Part shown: positions 48,140 to 56,458 of the stretch, one piece after another
How the letters are laid out: each line of letters opens with the position of its first letter
How positions within the stretch are numbered: the stretch's first letter is position 1
Assembly (NCBI RefSeq): GCF_900105385.1
Contig: NZ_LT629772.1
Span: forward strand, 4,898,001-4,962,000
Source of the DNA: Microlunatus soli
Lineage (GTDB): Bacteria; Actinomycetota; Actinomycetes; Propionibacteriales; Propionibacteriaceae
DNA: 64,000 bases
Reading direction: 5' to 3'
Program-made: the position numbers and the translations under genes
Notes under the pieces: model-generated
Told to the model about the DNA's origin: nothing
The model's input: the letters and a program-made list of their open reading frames with translations, nothing else
Databases searched by the model: none

Positions 48140-48886
48140 ATGTCGATCGACAGTCCCCAACCGAACCAGCGCCGACCACGGTGGTGGAAGCGGATCCTCA
48201 TCGGCGGACCGATCCTGGCCGTCGTCGCCGTCGGCCCGTGGCTGATTCCGTGGGACTCGATCACCGGACGTGCCGACGCCCAACAGCCCACCGTGTTGCG
48301 GCAGTTGGAGTCGCCCGGTCCGGACAGCGGCTCGAGCCGCGCGGCGTCACCGGCGGACGAGGCGCCGGACGATCAGGCCGTCCGGGACGTGACCGAGAGG
48401 ATGTCGTCGCAGGGCAGCATCGGCTACGACCTACCGGTCTCGCCCGCGGATCTTTCCGCCGTCAAGACCAAACCGGGGCCGTACGTCAAACTCGGCCGGC
48501 TCCGGGTGCCGGCGATCAACCTCGATGTCCCTTACGGAGAAGGCGTTTTCGCCAAAACGCTGGAGAAGGGGCCCGGGCACTGGCCGGGGACGCCGATGCC
48601 GGGCCATCGGGGCAATGCCGTGATCTCCGGTCACCGCAACACCCACACCCAACCGTTCAAGTACCTCAACCTGCTGAAGCCGGGGAACAAGATCATCTCG
48701 ACCTACGGCAAGGAGGACCCGGTCAGCTACCGGGTGCAGAAGACCACCATCGTCCCGGAGGCGAAGTTCAAGGACTTCGTCGTCGAGCAGCCCAGTGACG
48801 ACAACGCGAAGCAGATCACCTTGTTCGCCTGTCATCCGGAGGGCAATCCTATCTACCGCATCGTCGTCCGAGCTGAGGCCGAGTGA
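48140..48886 (+). CDS. Sortase (class E/F-like)
   Basis: A 248-residue type-II membrane protein: N-terminal basic stretch, one span (about 19-37), a Pro/Ser-rich stalk and a C-terminal sortase domain. Catalytic residues seen are H165 in ISGHRNTHT, C231 in TLFACHP and R240 in YRIVVRAE. Sortases anchor proteins to the cell wall by cleaving a C-terminal sorting signal. I see no sortase substrate with an LPxTG-like signal nearby. It is divergent from sigK-rskA. GGAGGAG lies 6 bases before the ATG. Confidence 0.9.
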   Translation: MSIDSPQPNQRRPRWWKRILIGGPILAVVAVGPWLIPWDSITGRADAQQPTVLRQLESPGPDSGSSRAASPADEAPDDQAVRDVTERMSSQGSIGYDLPVSPADLSAVKTKPGPYVKLGRLRVPAINLDVPYGEGVFAKTLEKGPGHWPGTPMPGHRGNAVISGHRNTHTQPFKYLNLLKPGNKIISTYGKEDPVSYRVQKTTIVPEAKFKDFVVEQPSDDNAKQITLFACHPEGNPIYRIVVRAEAE

Positions 48887-48957
48887 CCACCGACGCGACG
48901 CGGACCGTACGGGGACAAAGAAGGGGGTGACCACCGAGCGCGCAGGTGCTGGCAATC

Positions 48958-48973
48958 GGACCACAGATGGTCC
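48958..48973. promoter_or_regulatory. 6+4+6 inverted repeat before the ferritin-like genes
   Basis: GGACCA-CAGA-TGGTCC, perfect. It lies 48 bases before the first ferritin-like start. Could be an operator; regulator unknown. Confidence 0.35.
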
Positions 48974-49020
48974 AGATCCGAACATCAGGATCCGTACACA
49001 CGAAGAGGAAGTTGTTTGAC

Positions 49021-49695
49021 ATGACTGATCAAGTAAGCGCTGCGGGCGGATCACCGCAGGACGGGCCGCCGGAAGTCTTCGACGGCAAGCCGGTGATCAA
49101 TTTCCGTGACAACGACGTGCGCCGGCGGTTCCTCAAGACCGCCGCGGTGATCGGTGCGGGATCGACCCTCGCAGCCGCGACCCGGATGGATTCGCGGGCC
49201 TGGGGTGATTCCAAGACCAACGATCTGGACATCCTCAACTACGCGCTCACGCTGGAATACCTGGAAGCCGACTTCTACACCCAGGGGATTCAGGGCGACG
49301 CGTTGTCCGGCCGGGCGCTGGAGCTGATCAAGCCGATCCGTGATCACGAGCAGGAGCACGTGAAGGCGGTCAAGGCGACGATCAAGGACCTCGGTGGTAA
49401 GGCCGTCGACAAACCGAAGTTCAAGTATCCCGAAGGGACGTTCACCAGTCGATCGAAGTTCCTGAAGACGGCCTCGACCTTCGAAGAGCTCGGTGTCACG
49501 GCTTACCACGGTCAGGTCGCCCGAGTGAAGGACGGCGACATCCTTGCCGCTGCCGCGTCGATCGCGGGCGTCGAGTCCCGACATGCCGCAGTTCTGGCCT
49601 ACCTGATCGAGGGCGACCCGTTCCCGGAGCCGTTCGAAAAGCGGATGACCATGGACCAGGTGCTGGCCGCGGCGAAGCCGTTCATCAAGAGCTGA
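49021..49695 (+). CDS. Tat-type exported ferritin-like domain protein
   Basis: A 224-residue protein. A twin-arginine signal, RRRFLKTAAVIGAGSTLAAATR, begins at about residue 35 after an N-terminal lead. The mature part is a four-helix ferritin-like domain: NYALTLEYLEADFY, IRDHEQEHVKAV, FEELGVTAYHG, and GVESRHAAVLAYL, which supply the expected Glu/His metal ligands. Metal binding is predicted and enzymatic role is unknown. GAGGAA lies about 12 bases before ATG 49021. The next gene is a shorter paralogue. Folded, metal-loaded export by Tat would suit such a protein. Confidence 0.88.
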   Translation: MTDQVSAAGGSPQDGPPEVFDGKPVINFRDNDVRRRFLKTAAVIGAGSTLAAATRMDSRAWGDSKTNDLDILNYALTLEYLEADFYTQGIQGDALSGRALELIKPIRDHEQEHVKAVKATIKDLGGKAVDKPKFKYPEGTFTSRSKFLKTASTFEELGVTAYHGQVARVKDGDILAAAASIAGVESRHAAVLAYLIEGDPFPEPFEKRMTMDQVLAAAKPFIKS

Positions 49696-49719
49696 CCGCG
49701 GAAATCTGAGGAGGAAGCA

Positions 49720-50328
49720 ATGAAACGACGCGATCTGATCAAGGGCGCCGCGGCCGTCATTCCGGCCGGCATCGCGCTGGAGATGCTCGGCACCAAATGG
49801 GCCTTCGCCGACGACAACGACTTCGACGGTCCGATGGATGTGCTGAACTACGCACTCACCTTGGAATACCTGGAGGCCGAGTTCTACCGGCAGGGCAACG
49901 GACACGAGCTGCTCCACGGCAGGGCGAAGAAGTACCTCGAGACGGTACAGACCGACGAAGAGGCACATGTGATGGCCATCCAGGACACGATCAAGAAGCT
50001 CGGCGGCTCGGTGATGCCGGCGCCGGAGGTCGACTTCGGAGCATCGTTCAAGTCCAAGCACAGTTTCCTGGATGCGGCCTACACCTTCGAGAACCTGGGG
50101 GTGCAGGCCTATCTCGGCGCGGCACCGTCGCTGTTCCAGGAGAAGGAGTTGTTGACCGCAGCGGCCAGCATCTTCGGTGTCGAGGCGCGGCATGCCGCGA
50201 TCATCGGAGTGCTGCAGAAGCGCGAGGCGGAGGGCGGCGTGTACAAGGGCGCCTTCGAGACCCCGCAGACCAAGAGCAAGGTACTGCAGGCCGCGAGTCC
50301 GTTCATCGTCTCGGCACAGACGCTGTAG
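49720..50328 (+). CDS. Second exported ferritin-like domain protein
   Basis: A 202-residue paralogue of the preceding product. MKRRDLIKGAAAVIPAGIALEML is a Tat-like signal. The core has NYALTLEYLEAEFYRQG, QTDEEAHVMAI, FENLGVQAYLG and GVEARHAAIIGVL, with Glu/His ligands kept. GAGGAGG lies 7 bases before the ATG. The 24-base gap and shared motifs show tandem duplication followed by divergence. A manganese/iron Nramp gene follows by 10 bases, which supports a metal-related role. Confidence 0.88.
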   Translation: MKRRDLIKGAAAVIPAGIALEMLGTKWAFADDNDFDGPMDVLNYALTLEYLEAEFYRQGNGHELLHGRAKKYLETVQTDEEAHVMAIQDTIKKLGGSVMPAPEVDFGASFKSKHSFLDAAYTFENLGVQAYLGAAPSLFQEKELLTAAASIFGVEARHAAIIGVLQKREAEGGVYKGAFETPQTKSKVLQAASPFIVSAQTL

Positions 50329-50338
50329 GCACACCGCG

Positions 50339-51580
50339 ATGGTGATCACCGAGCTCCCCGCCACGGCAGCGCGACCGGCCCGCCGCCGGCTGGTGGGGAT
50401 GCTCGGCCCCGCGCTGGTCGCCGGGATCGCCTATCTGGACCCGGGGAACGTCGCGGCCAACATGACCGCCGGAGCCCGGTACGGATTCCTGTTGGTGTGG
50501 GTGGTGGTGCTGGCCAACCTGATCGCCTGGCTGGTGCAGTATCTGGCGGCCAAGCTGGGGCTGGCCGCCGACCGCAGCCTGGCGGACCTGTTGGCCGAGC
50601 GGATCCGTGGCCGGTGGCCGCGACGGCTCTACTGGCTGCAGGCCGAACTGGTCACGATGGCCACCGATGTCGCCGAGGTGATCGGTGGCGCGGTCGCCCT
50701 CGATCTGCTCTTCAGCCTCCCGCTGCTGGTCGGAGGTGCGATCACCGCCGTCGTTTCCCTTCTCCTGCTAGGAATCCGGTCGGCCGGCCGACAACGGTTC
50801 TTCGAACGGGTGATCATCGGACTGCTGCTGATGATCGTGATCGGATTCACCGCCAGCCTGTTCGTACGCCCGCCGTCGCCGACCGTCGTCGTCGGCGGAC
50901 TGGTCCCGCGGCTCGACGGGACGGGGTCCCTGCTGCTGGCTGCCTCGATCCTCGGGGCGACCGTGATGCCGCACGCGATCTACGCCCACTCGGCTCTCGC
51001 TCGTGATCGCTATGCCGGGCACAATGCGCCGGGCAGCATCCGGCAGACCCTGCGAGCCGCCCGCTGGGACGTCACGATCGCGCTGGTCATCGCCGGCGGC
51101 GTCAACCTGGCCATCCTCGTCTCCGCGGGCACGCTGCTCCGCGGCCAGCAGGGCACCGACTCGCTCCCCGGGGCGTTCGCCGCGATCCGGGAAGGCGCCG
51201 GGCCGGTCATCGCGATGATCTTCGCGATCGGACTGCTGGCGTCCGGGCTGGCCTCCACCGCCGTCGGTGGATACGCCGGCGGTGAGGTGATGCAGAGCCT
51301 GCTCCGGATCCGGCTCGGCGTGCTGACGCGCCGGTTGATCACCGCTGTTCCGGCGATGATCATCCTCGGCGCGGGACTGGATCCGACAAAAGCCCTGGTG
51401 CTCAGCCAGGTGTTGTTGTCCTTCGGCATCCCGTTCGCCCTGCTGCCGCTGCTCTGGCTGACCTCGCAACGGAGCCTGATGGGACGGCTGCGTAACCGCC
51501 GACCGACGATGATCGCCGGAGGGGTCAGCGGACTCGCGCTGACCGCACTCAATGTGGTCCTGATCGTCCTGACGCTCTAG
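50339..51580 (+). CDS. mntH: Nramp-family divalent metal transporter
   Basis: A 413-residue, eleven-span proton-coupled importer of Mn2+/Fe2+. The metal-binding DPGN motif is in IAYLDPGNVAANM (about residue 31-34) and MPH in ATVMPHAIYAHS (about residue 212-214). ATG 50339 lies 10 bases after the ferritin-like gene. Length is at the short end for the family, but the visible motifs are intact. Mn2+ or Fe2+ preference cannot be read. Confidence 0.93.
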   Translation: MVITELPATAARPARRRLVGMLGPALVAGIAYLDPGNVAANMTAGARYGFLLVWVVVLANLIAWLVQYLAAKLGLAADRSLADLLAERIRGRWPRRLYWLQAELVTMATDVAEVIGGAVALDLLFSLPLLVGGAITAVVSLLLLGIRSAGRQRFFERVIIGLLLMIVIGFTASLFVRPPSPTVVVGGLVPRLDGTGSLLLAASILGATVMPHAIYAHSALARDRYAGHNAPGSIRQTLRAARWDVTIALVIAGGVNLAILVSAGTLLRGQQGTDSLPGAFAAIREGAGPVIAMIFAIGLLASGLASTAVGGYAGGEVMQSLLRIRLGVLTRRLITAVPAMIILGAGLDPTKALVLSQVLLSFGIPFALLPLLWLTSQRSLMGRLRNRRPTMIAGGVSGLALTALNVVLIVLTL

Positions 51581-51581
51581 G

Positions 51582-52040
51582 GTGCACCGGATGCAAGGAT
51601 CAGTGACAGTGCCGATGCGGGCCGATGCCGACAAGATCTGGGCGTTGCTCAGCGACCCGACCCGAATCGGTCGCTACAGCCCCGAGACCTTCGAAGGGGA
51701 GTGGACCCACGGGTCCACCGGGCCGGAGGTCGGCGCCCGGTTCCGCGGGCACGTCCGGCGCAACGGCCGCGGGCCGGTCTACTGGACGCCGTGTGTGGTG
51801 ACCGACTCCGTACCCGGTCGACGCTTCGAATTCGCCGTCGGGCGTGCCGATCGGCCGGTCATCCGGTGGGGATACGAACTGACACCGACCGCCGACGGGA
51901 CCGACGTCCGGGAGTACTTCGCCGCGGTGCCGTCCCGGCTCCTGAACGTCTACTGGGCGATCGTCGGACGGGCCCGGACACGAACCAACCTGCGCGATAT
52001 GCGGGCCACCCTGGAACGGATCCGCGCCGAGGTGGAGTGA
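51582..52040 (+). CDS. SRPBCC-family (START/polyketide-cyclase-like) protein
   Basis: A 152-residue small ligand-binding protein. The opening SVTVPMRADADKIWALLSDPTRIGRYSPE and the segment FRGHVRRNGRGPVYWTPCVVTD are typical of the SRPBCC fold. Start GTG 51582 or ATG 51591. It begins one base after the nramp stop and is likely co-transcribed. Ligand unknown. Confidence 0.85.
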   Translation: MHRMQGSVTVPMRADADKIWALLSDPTRIGRYSPETFEGEWTHGSTGPEVGARFRGHVRRNGRGPVYWTPCVVTDSVPGRRFEFAVGRADRPVIRWGYELTPTADGTDVREYFAAVPSRLLNVYWAIVGRARTRTNLRDMRATLERIRAEVE

Positions 52041-52056
52041 GCCGGCGACCGCCGGG

Positions 52057-53112
52057 TCAGATCGGCAGCGTGCCGAGCAGCGGCGCACCGATCTGCACCG
52101 TCAGCGGAGTGGCGAAGTCACGACCGGTCGCCGGGGCCCGGTCGGCGTCGATGATCACCACGGTGCCGTCGACGACTCCGGCAAAGCTGGTGCCGTCGGC
52201 GCGGGATCGCTCCAGCCGATCGGTGACCGCCCGCCGGACGGCCGCTGAGACGAAGGTCAGCCCGTGCGGGAATTCTTCGGTCAGTAGATGCTGTTGCCGG
52301 CCGTGCTCGATCCGGCTACCGGTGCTGAACCGCGCCGAGACGATCTGGTCACCGTGCAGCGTGACCTGAAAGGAGCCGTTGGACTGCGGGCGGTTGCAGA
52401 TCTGTTGTGGTGGATAGTGGCAGTCGTAGCCACCGTCCAGCAGGTCGCCGACCGCCGCGCTCATCGTTGTCGCGTAGTGCTCGGCGCCGAACGGCCAGCT
52501 GTCGACGGATCGGCCGCGTACGGAGACGATCAGGCCGTTCAGGCTCGAATAGGAGTAGCCGGCGTGGCGATCGGACCAGGTCCGGCTCGCTACACCGTCG
52601 GCCTCGGGTTCGCCCCGGCGTTGCCGCAGTCGGCTGTAGTACTCGTCGACCTCGGTGGCGACGGCGAGCCGAGGCTTCAGCCACGCCGTCCGCAGGCTCG
52701 CCACGGCGGCCCGGGTCACCGCATCACCGGGGTCCCGATCGGCCGGCTCGTCGGGCTCGGGAAACCAGGCCCAGACCAGTTGATCTTGGTCGTCCATCAG
52801 GAACTGAGCCACCTGGACGGTGCGCCAACCATCGGTCAGTCGACTGGTCCGGCACCAGACCGCCCGGCCGTCGCTGTTGCGACGGACCTGGGCGCAGAAC
52901 CATCCGTCGGCGACCAACGGAGCAGTCAGCCGGCGCGCGGTACCGGCGGGTACCGCGGTCGCCACGGACACCTCGTTGCTCGGAGCATGGTGATAGACCT
53001 CGGCCGTCGGCAGCTCGGCGGCCGGAGCCGTCCAATCGGTGCAACCGGTGAGCATCGTCGCGCAGCTGATCAACAGCGCACCGATGCCGGCACGGAACGC
53101 GGGTCTTGCCAC
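52057..53112 (-). CDS. Hypothetical lipoprotein
   Basis: A 351-residue secreted lipoprotein with lipobox TMLTGC near residue 24. The mature part has four cysteines (in WFCAQV, VWCRTS, DCHYPP and ICNRP) that could pair. No family recognised. It converges on the SRPBCC gene. A TGGTATAC motif lies about 22 bases upstream of the GTG start. Confidence 0.75.
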   Translation of the reverse strand: MARPAFRAGIGALLISCATMLTGCTDWTAPAAELPTAEVYHHAPSNEVSVATAVPAGTARRLTAPLVADGWFCAQVRRNSDGRAVWCRTSRLTDGWRTVQVAQFLMDDQDQLVWAWFPEPDEPADRDPGDAVTRAAVASLRTAWLKPRLAVATEVDEYYSRLRQRRGEPEADGVASRTWSDRHAGYSYSSLNGLIVSVRGRSVDSWPFGAEHYATTMSAAVGDLLDGGYDCHYPPQQICNRPQSNGSFQVTLHGDQIVSARFSTGSRIEHGRQQHLLTEEFPHGLTFVSAAVRRAVTDRLERSRADGTSFAGVVDGTVVIIDADRAPATGRDFATPLTVQIGAPLLGTLPI

Positions 53113-53133
53113 CGGGCCATGGTAGTCGGCTGG

Positions 53134-53141
53134 TGGTATAC
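53134..53141. promoter_or_regulatory. TGGTATAC half-operator upstream of the 52057 lipoprotein
   Basis: Matches the half of the perfect palindrome at 54014 (TTGGTATACCAA). It lies 22 bases before the 53112 start. May be bound by the same regulator. Weak by itself. Confidence 0.3.
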
Positions 53142-53146
53142 GAAAA

Positions 53147-53971
53147 TCAGCGATACTCGTCGATCACGCGGACGATCTCGGTGAAGCCACGGGTCTCGGC
53201 CAGCCGGCGCGGCGAGGTCCCGTGACGGTCGGGCAGCTCCGGGTCGGCACCGGCCTCCAGCAGCATCCGGGCAGCCCGGACGTGACGCTGCGAACCGTCA
53301 CCCAGGACGATCGTCTCGTGCAGTGCGGTCCAGCCGAGGTCGTTGACGTGATCCAGCGGCACGCCGGCATCGATCAGGATGCGCATCGTCGACAGATGCG
53401 CATGCTCGCCGGCCGGGATCAGCGCGGTCCCGCCGTAGCGGTTGAGGCTGTCGACATCGGCGCCGTGCTCGATCGTCGCCCGCAGGATCTCGTCCAGACC
53501 CTCGGCGCCGGCGTACAGGAACGCCGAATCCTCGATCGCGTCCTTGGCATCGGGGTCGGCGCCGTGCTTCAGCAAGGTCCGGGCGATGTCGATCTCGTTC
53601 GCCCGGGTGGCGATGATCAGCGGGGTGCGTCGTGCATCGCCGCGAACCTCCAGGTCCGCGCCGTCGGCGATCGCGGCCCGGACGCCGGCACGGTCGCCGT
53701 CGCGGGTGGCCCGGAGCAGTGCCCGTCCGGCCTCTGTCCTGCTGACACCGTCCGGGCGAGACGTCGACGGCGCCGAACTCGCGGCCGCCGAACTCGACGG
53801 GGTTGAACTCGCTGGGGTTGAACTCGGCGGGGTTGAACTCGCAGGGGACGAACTCGAGGGTGCCGCTGTCGGTGAGGTTGCGCCGGAGCCGCTCGGATCG
53901 GTGGCGGAACAGCCGGCGACCAGCAGCGCCAGTGCGGCCAGGGCCGGGGTCAGGAGCGGTCGAATCGCCAT
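53147..53971 (-). CDS. Ankyrin-repeat lipoprotein
   Basis: A 274-residue lipoprotein. Lipobox LLVAGC near residue 21, then a long Ser/Thr/Pro/Ala linker (about 25-75) encoded by tandem 15-bp DNA units, then five or so ankyrin repeats: DGADLEVRGDARRTPLIIATR, HGADPDAKD, HGADVDSLNRYGGTALIPA, DLGWTALHETI and AGADPELPDRHGTSP. Ankyrin repeats mediate protein binding; outside the cell this is unusual but known. I chose ATG 53971 with AAAGG upstream; an extension to 54160 has no signal peptide. Confidence 0.88.
   Translation of the reverse strand: MAIRPLLTPALAALALLVAGCSATDPSGSGATSPTAAPSSSSPASSTPPSSTPASSTPSSSAAASSAPSTSRPDGVSRTEAGRALLRATRDGDRAGVRAAIADGADLEVRGDARRTPLIIATRANEIDIARTLLKHGADPDAKDAIEDSAFLYAGAEGLDEILRATIEHGADVDSLNRYGGTALIPAGEHAHLSTMRILIDAGVPLDHVNDLGWTALHETIVLGDGSQRHVRAARMLLEAGADPELPDRHGTSPRRLAETRGFTEIVRVIDEYR
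53772..53861. repeat. 15-bp tandem repeat in the lipoprotein linker
   Basis: GAACTC recurs exactly every 15 bases, at 53775, 53790, 53805, 53820, 53835 and 53850. On the minus strand each unit codes for a five-residue S/T/P/A block in the lipoprotein stalk. Unit number could vary between strains by slippage. Confidence 0.9.
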
Positions 53972-54013
53972 CGGCTGGCCTTTCGTGCGGATAGATCGGT
54001 GGAACCTCTGCAA

Positions 54014-54025
54014 TTGGTATACCAA
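54014..54025. promoter_or_regulatory. Perfect palindrome TTGGTATACCAA
   Basis: A 12-bp palindrome in the divergent region between the ankyrin lipoprotein and the MFS gene. The form TGGTATACCA is typical of GntR-family operators (established for that family). Regulator not in the window. Confidence 0.55.
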
Positions 54026-54163
54026 ACGTCTCCAAATTCGCTGCCCCGTCGCAGGGGGCATTACCCTGGACGGGCGACAGTGTGTATCTACCTGGTCCGG
54101 TCGGCGTCGACGGCCCAAGGCGGCACGTGAAATCTGCGGGTCCGCTGCGGGAGGCAGCACACG

Positions 54164-55420
54164 ATGCCAATCACCCGAAGCTCTGGGACTCAGCCGGCCC
54201 AGGCCGTGGCTGAGACCTCCGCCGGCCTGGTGGCCGCCGTCGGCCGGTCCTATTTCCCGATCGCGCTGGTCGCGCGACTCCCGTACGCGATGATGGTGGT
54301 CGGCGTGCTGACCCTGGTGGTCGCGGCCCGTGGGTCGCTCGGACTCGGCGGGCTCACCTCGGCCGTCGCCGGGCTCGGCACAGCGATCTTCGGTCCACTG
54401 ATCGGGGCGGCGGCCGACCGGCTCGGACAGCGCAGGGTCGTGCTGGTCGCCGGGGTCAGCAACAGTCTGGTGCTGTTGATCATGACACTGGTCGTCTACG
54501 GCCCGCTGCCGAACGCCGTGCTGCTCGCTCTGGCCTTCCTGATCGGTGCGACGGCGCCCCAGGTGTCACCGATGTCGCGCAGCCGTCTGGTGGGCATCAT
54601 CAGCACCAAGATCGACCCGGAATGCCGGGCCAGGGTATTCAGCGGCACGATGGCCTATGAGTCGGCTGCCGACGAGATGATCTTCGTCTTCGGCCCGATG
54701 ATCGTCGGCGTACTGGCTGCGGCGATCGGTCCGGCCGCCGCGGTGATCGGCGCTTCGGGGCTCGCGTTGATCTTCGTCTCGGCGTTCGCCCTGCATCGGA
54801 GTGCAGCCGTCGTGACGGTGTCGTCCGGGCAAGACGCCGATCGGGCGCCGCTCTCGGAGATGATCAGACCGGCGTTGATCACCGTCCTGGTCGGCGTCTT
54901 CGGTATCGGTCTGTTCTTCGGCACCACCCTCACCTCCCTGACCTCGCTGATGGCCGATCTCGGACAGGCCGAGCGCGCCGGTCTGGTCTACGGTGTGATG
55001 GGGATCGGGTCCGCTTCGCTGGCGCTGGCAGCGGGCACCTTCCCGTTGCGGTTCACTCTGCGGGCGCGCTGGTTGGTGTTCGCGATGATCATGGTGCTGG
55101 GAGCCGTCGCCTTTGCCGGGGTGAGGACGGTGCCGGCGGCGATCGTTGTGCTGCTGGTGCTCGGCGTCGGGATCGGTCCGACTCTGGTGACCCAGTTCAG
55201 TCTTGCCGCCGAGCGCAGTCCGCGCGGCCGGTCGGCCACCGTCATGACGACGGTCGGCTCGGGCGTCGTCGTCGGCCAGGCGACCGCATCGGCGATCACC
55301 GGCCGGCTGGCCGAGCAGGTCGGTACCGATGCCGCCATGCTGGCACCGTTGGCAGCCGCTGTGGTGATCGCCGGCGCGGGCTTGGTCAACCGGTTCCTGA
55401 CTCCGACCCGGCCGGTCTGA
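54164..55420 (+). CDS. MFS transporter
   Basis: A 418-residue twelve-span membrane protein of the major facilitator superfamily. The signature loop between helices 2 and 3 is GAAADRLGQRRVVLVAGV. It resembles drug/metabolite exporters in general layout, with no substrate indicated. GGGAGG lies 9 bases before the ATG. It is divergent from the ankyrin lipoprotein, sharing the promoter region with the GntR-like palindrome. Confidence 0.9.
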   Translation: MPITRSSGTQPAQAVAETSAGLVAAVGRSYFPIALVARLPYAMMVVGVLTLVVAARGSLGLGGLTSAVAGLGTAIFGPLIGAAADRLGQRRVVLVAGVSNSLVLLIMTLVVYGPLPNAVLLALAFLIGATAPQVSPMSRSRLVGIISTKIDPECRARVFSGTMAYESAADEMIFVFGPMIVGVLAAAIGPAAAVIGASGLALIFVSAFALHRSAAVVTVSSGQDADRAPLSEMIRPALITVLVGVFGIGLFFGTTLTSLTSLMADLGQAERAGLVYGVMGIGSASLALAAGTFPLRFTLRARWLVFAMIMVLGAVAFAGVRTVPAAIVVLLVLGVGIGPTLVTQFSLAAERSPRGRSATVMTTVGSGVVVGQATASAITGRLAEQVGTDAAMLAPLAAAVVIAGAGLVNRFLTPTRPV

Positions 55421-55429
55421 GTCGACGGA

Positions 55430-56458
55430 TCAGAAGTCCAGGTACTCCGGATTCATCGCGGCGGCCAGGGCCAGGTGCTTGTCCGCCCGCGGATCCTGCA
55501 TCCGCCGCAACGTCTTGCCCATCAGGAGTTGCAGGTAGGCATCGTCGGGATGCCGGCTGATCAGTTCCTCCAGTTTGGCCCGGGCCGGTTCCAGGCTTGC
55601 GGTGGCCGCCAGCGCTCGTGCGACCAGGGTCTCGAAGCCTCGGACACCGTCGTACTCCGGACGCAGGGATTCCAACAGATACAGGGCTCCGCGCGGGTTA
55701 CGTTCCTCGATCAGGGTGCGCGCAGCGCGGAAGCTGCGAACCTCGTCGGGCACCGGCCGTGGCGGGTCGGCCAGAGCTGTGGTGATCAGCTCGGCCAGTT
55801 CGTCCGGCGACTGCGGGCCGACACCGATCACCTGATCGTTCAGCACCACGGTCGGCGAGATCGTGAGACCGAGCGCCTGCCCGAACAACTGTGCCTCGCG
55901 GGTCGCTCGCTCGACCGGATCGTCGGCCGGGAAACCGGGCTGCAGGTAGGCCGGAGCGGCATCGGTTCCGTCCAGTCCGACCGGGTCGGGGAGGTCGAAC
56001 CGTTCGGCGATCGAACGCAGGAAGGGCAGCGTGTTGATGTCGACACCGTCGACGAAATGGGCGGTGCCGATCGCCCGGACCACCTCGCGTTGGACACCGG
56101 GACCATGATCAACAGCGGCGGTGATCATCCGCAGCGCCGCCCAACTGCTGGCTCGCCAGGCCGGCGCCCATGGCTGGTATCCGAGCTCGGCGGCGAGCTG
56201 TCCGGCCTCGATCCGGCGGATCCCGGCCTCCAGCCCGGGTGTCGTCTGCTGCAGTGCGGCATCGACGGCCTCGTCCAGCGACGCGGTTGCCAGGTCGACC
56301 GACGGGCTCGGGGCCGTCGGGTCCACCAGCAACGGACGCCAGACGACCTCGACCGGATCGTCGGGGGATTGTGCGACCCGTTCCAGGGCCAGCTCCAGTT
56401 GACGGCTGCCGAGGAAGGCCCACGGCGACACGATGTCGCCGTACAACTCGATGATCAT
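55430..56458 (-). CDS. DsbA-family/thioredoxin-fold protein with C-terminal TPR-like region
   Basis: A 342-residue cytosolic protein. The N-terminal ~220 residues have the DsbA/FrnE-like fold (MIIELYGDIVSPWAFLGSRQ, and LTISPTVVLNDQVIG with the cis-Pro). The CxxC of true oxidoreductases is replaced by SPW, so the redox function is lost or altered, as in 2-hydroxychromene-carboxylate isomerase-type members. The last ~100 residues (RTLIEERNPRGALYLLESL onward) look like TPR helices. The start overlaps the stop of the LigD-type polymerase gene by one base (TGATG), so translation is coupled. Confidence 0.82.
   Translation of the reverse strand: MIIELYGDIVSPWAFLGSRQLELALERVAQSPDDPVEVVWRPLLVDPTAPSPSVDLATASLDEAVDAALQQTTPGLEAGIRRIEAGQLAAELGYQPWAPAWRASSWAALRMITAAVDHGPGVQREVVRAIGTAHFVDGVDINTLPFLRSIAERFDLPDPVGLDGTDAAPAYLQPGFPADDPVERATREAQLFGQALGLTISPTVVLNDQVIGVGPQSPDELAELITTALADPPRPVPDEVRSFRAARTLIEERNPRGALYLLESLRPEYDGVRGFETLVARALAATASLEPARAKLEELISRHPDDAYLQLLMGKTLRRMQDPRADKHLALAAAMNPEYLDF

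Noticed and set aside
47242-48291. Longer SigK with an N-terminal extension to 48291
   Set aside because: The extension has no family content and would overlap the divergent sortase gene. ATG 47793 with GGAGG gives the normal length.
52042-52055. CCGGCG-AC-CGCCGG repeat between SRPBCC and lipoprotein genes
   Set aside because: A two-base loop cannot form a stable hairpin, and such short GC palindromes are expected by chance here.
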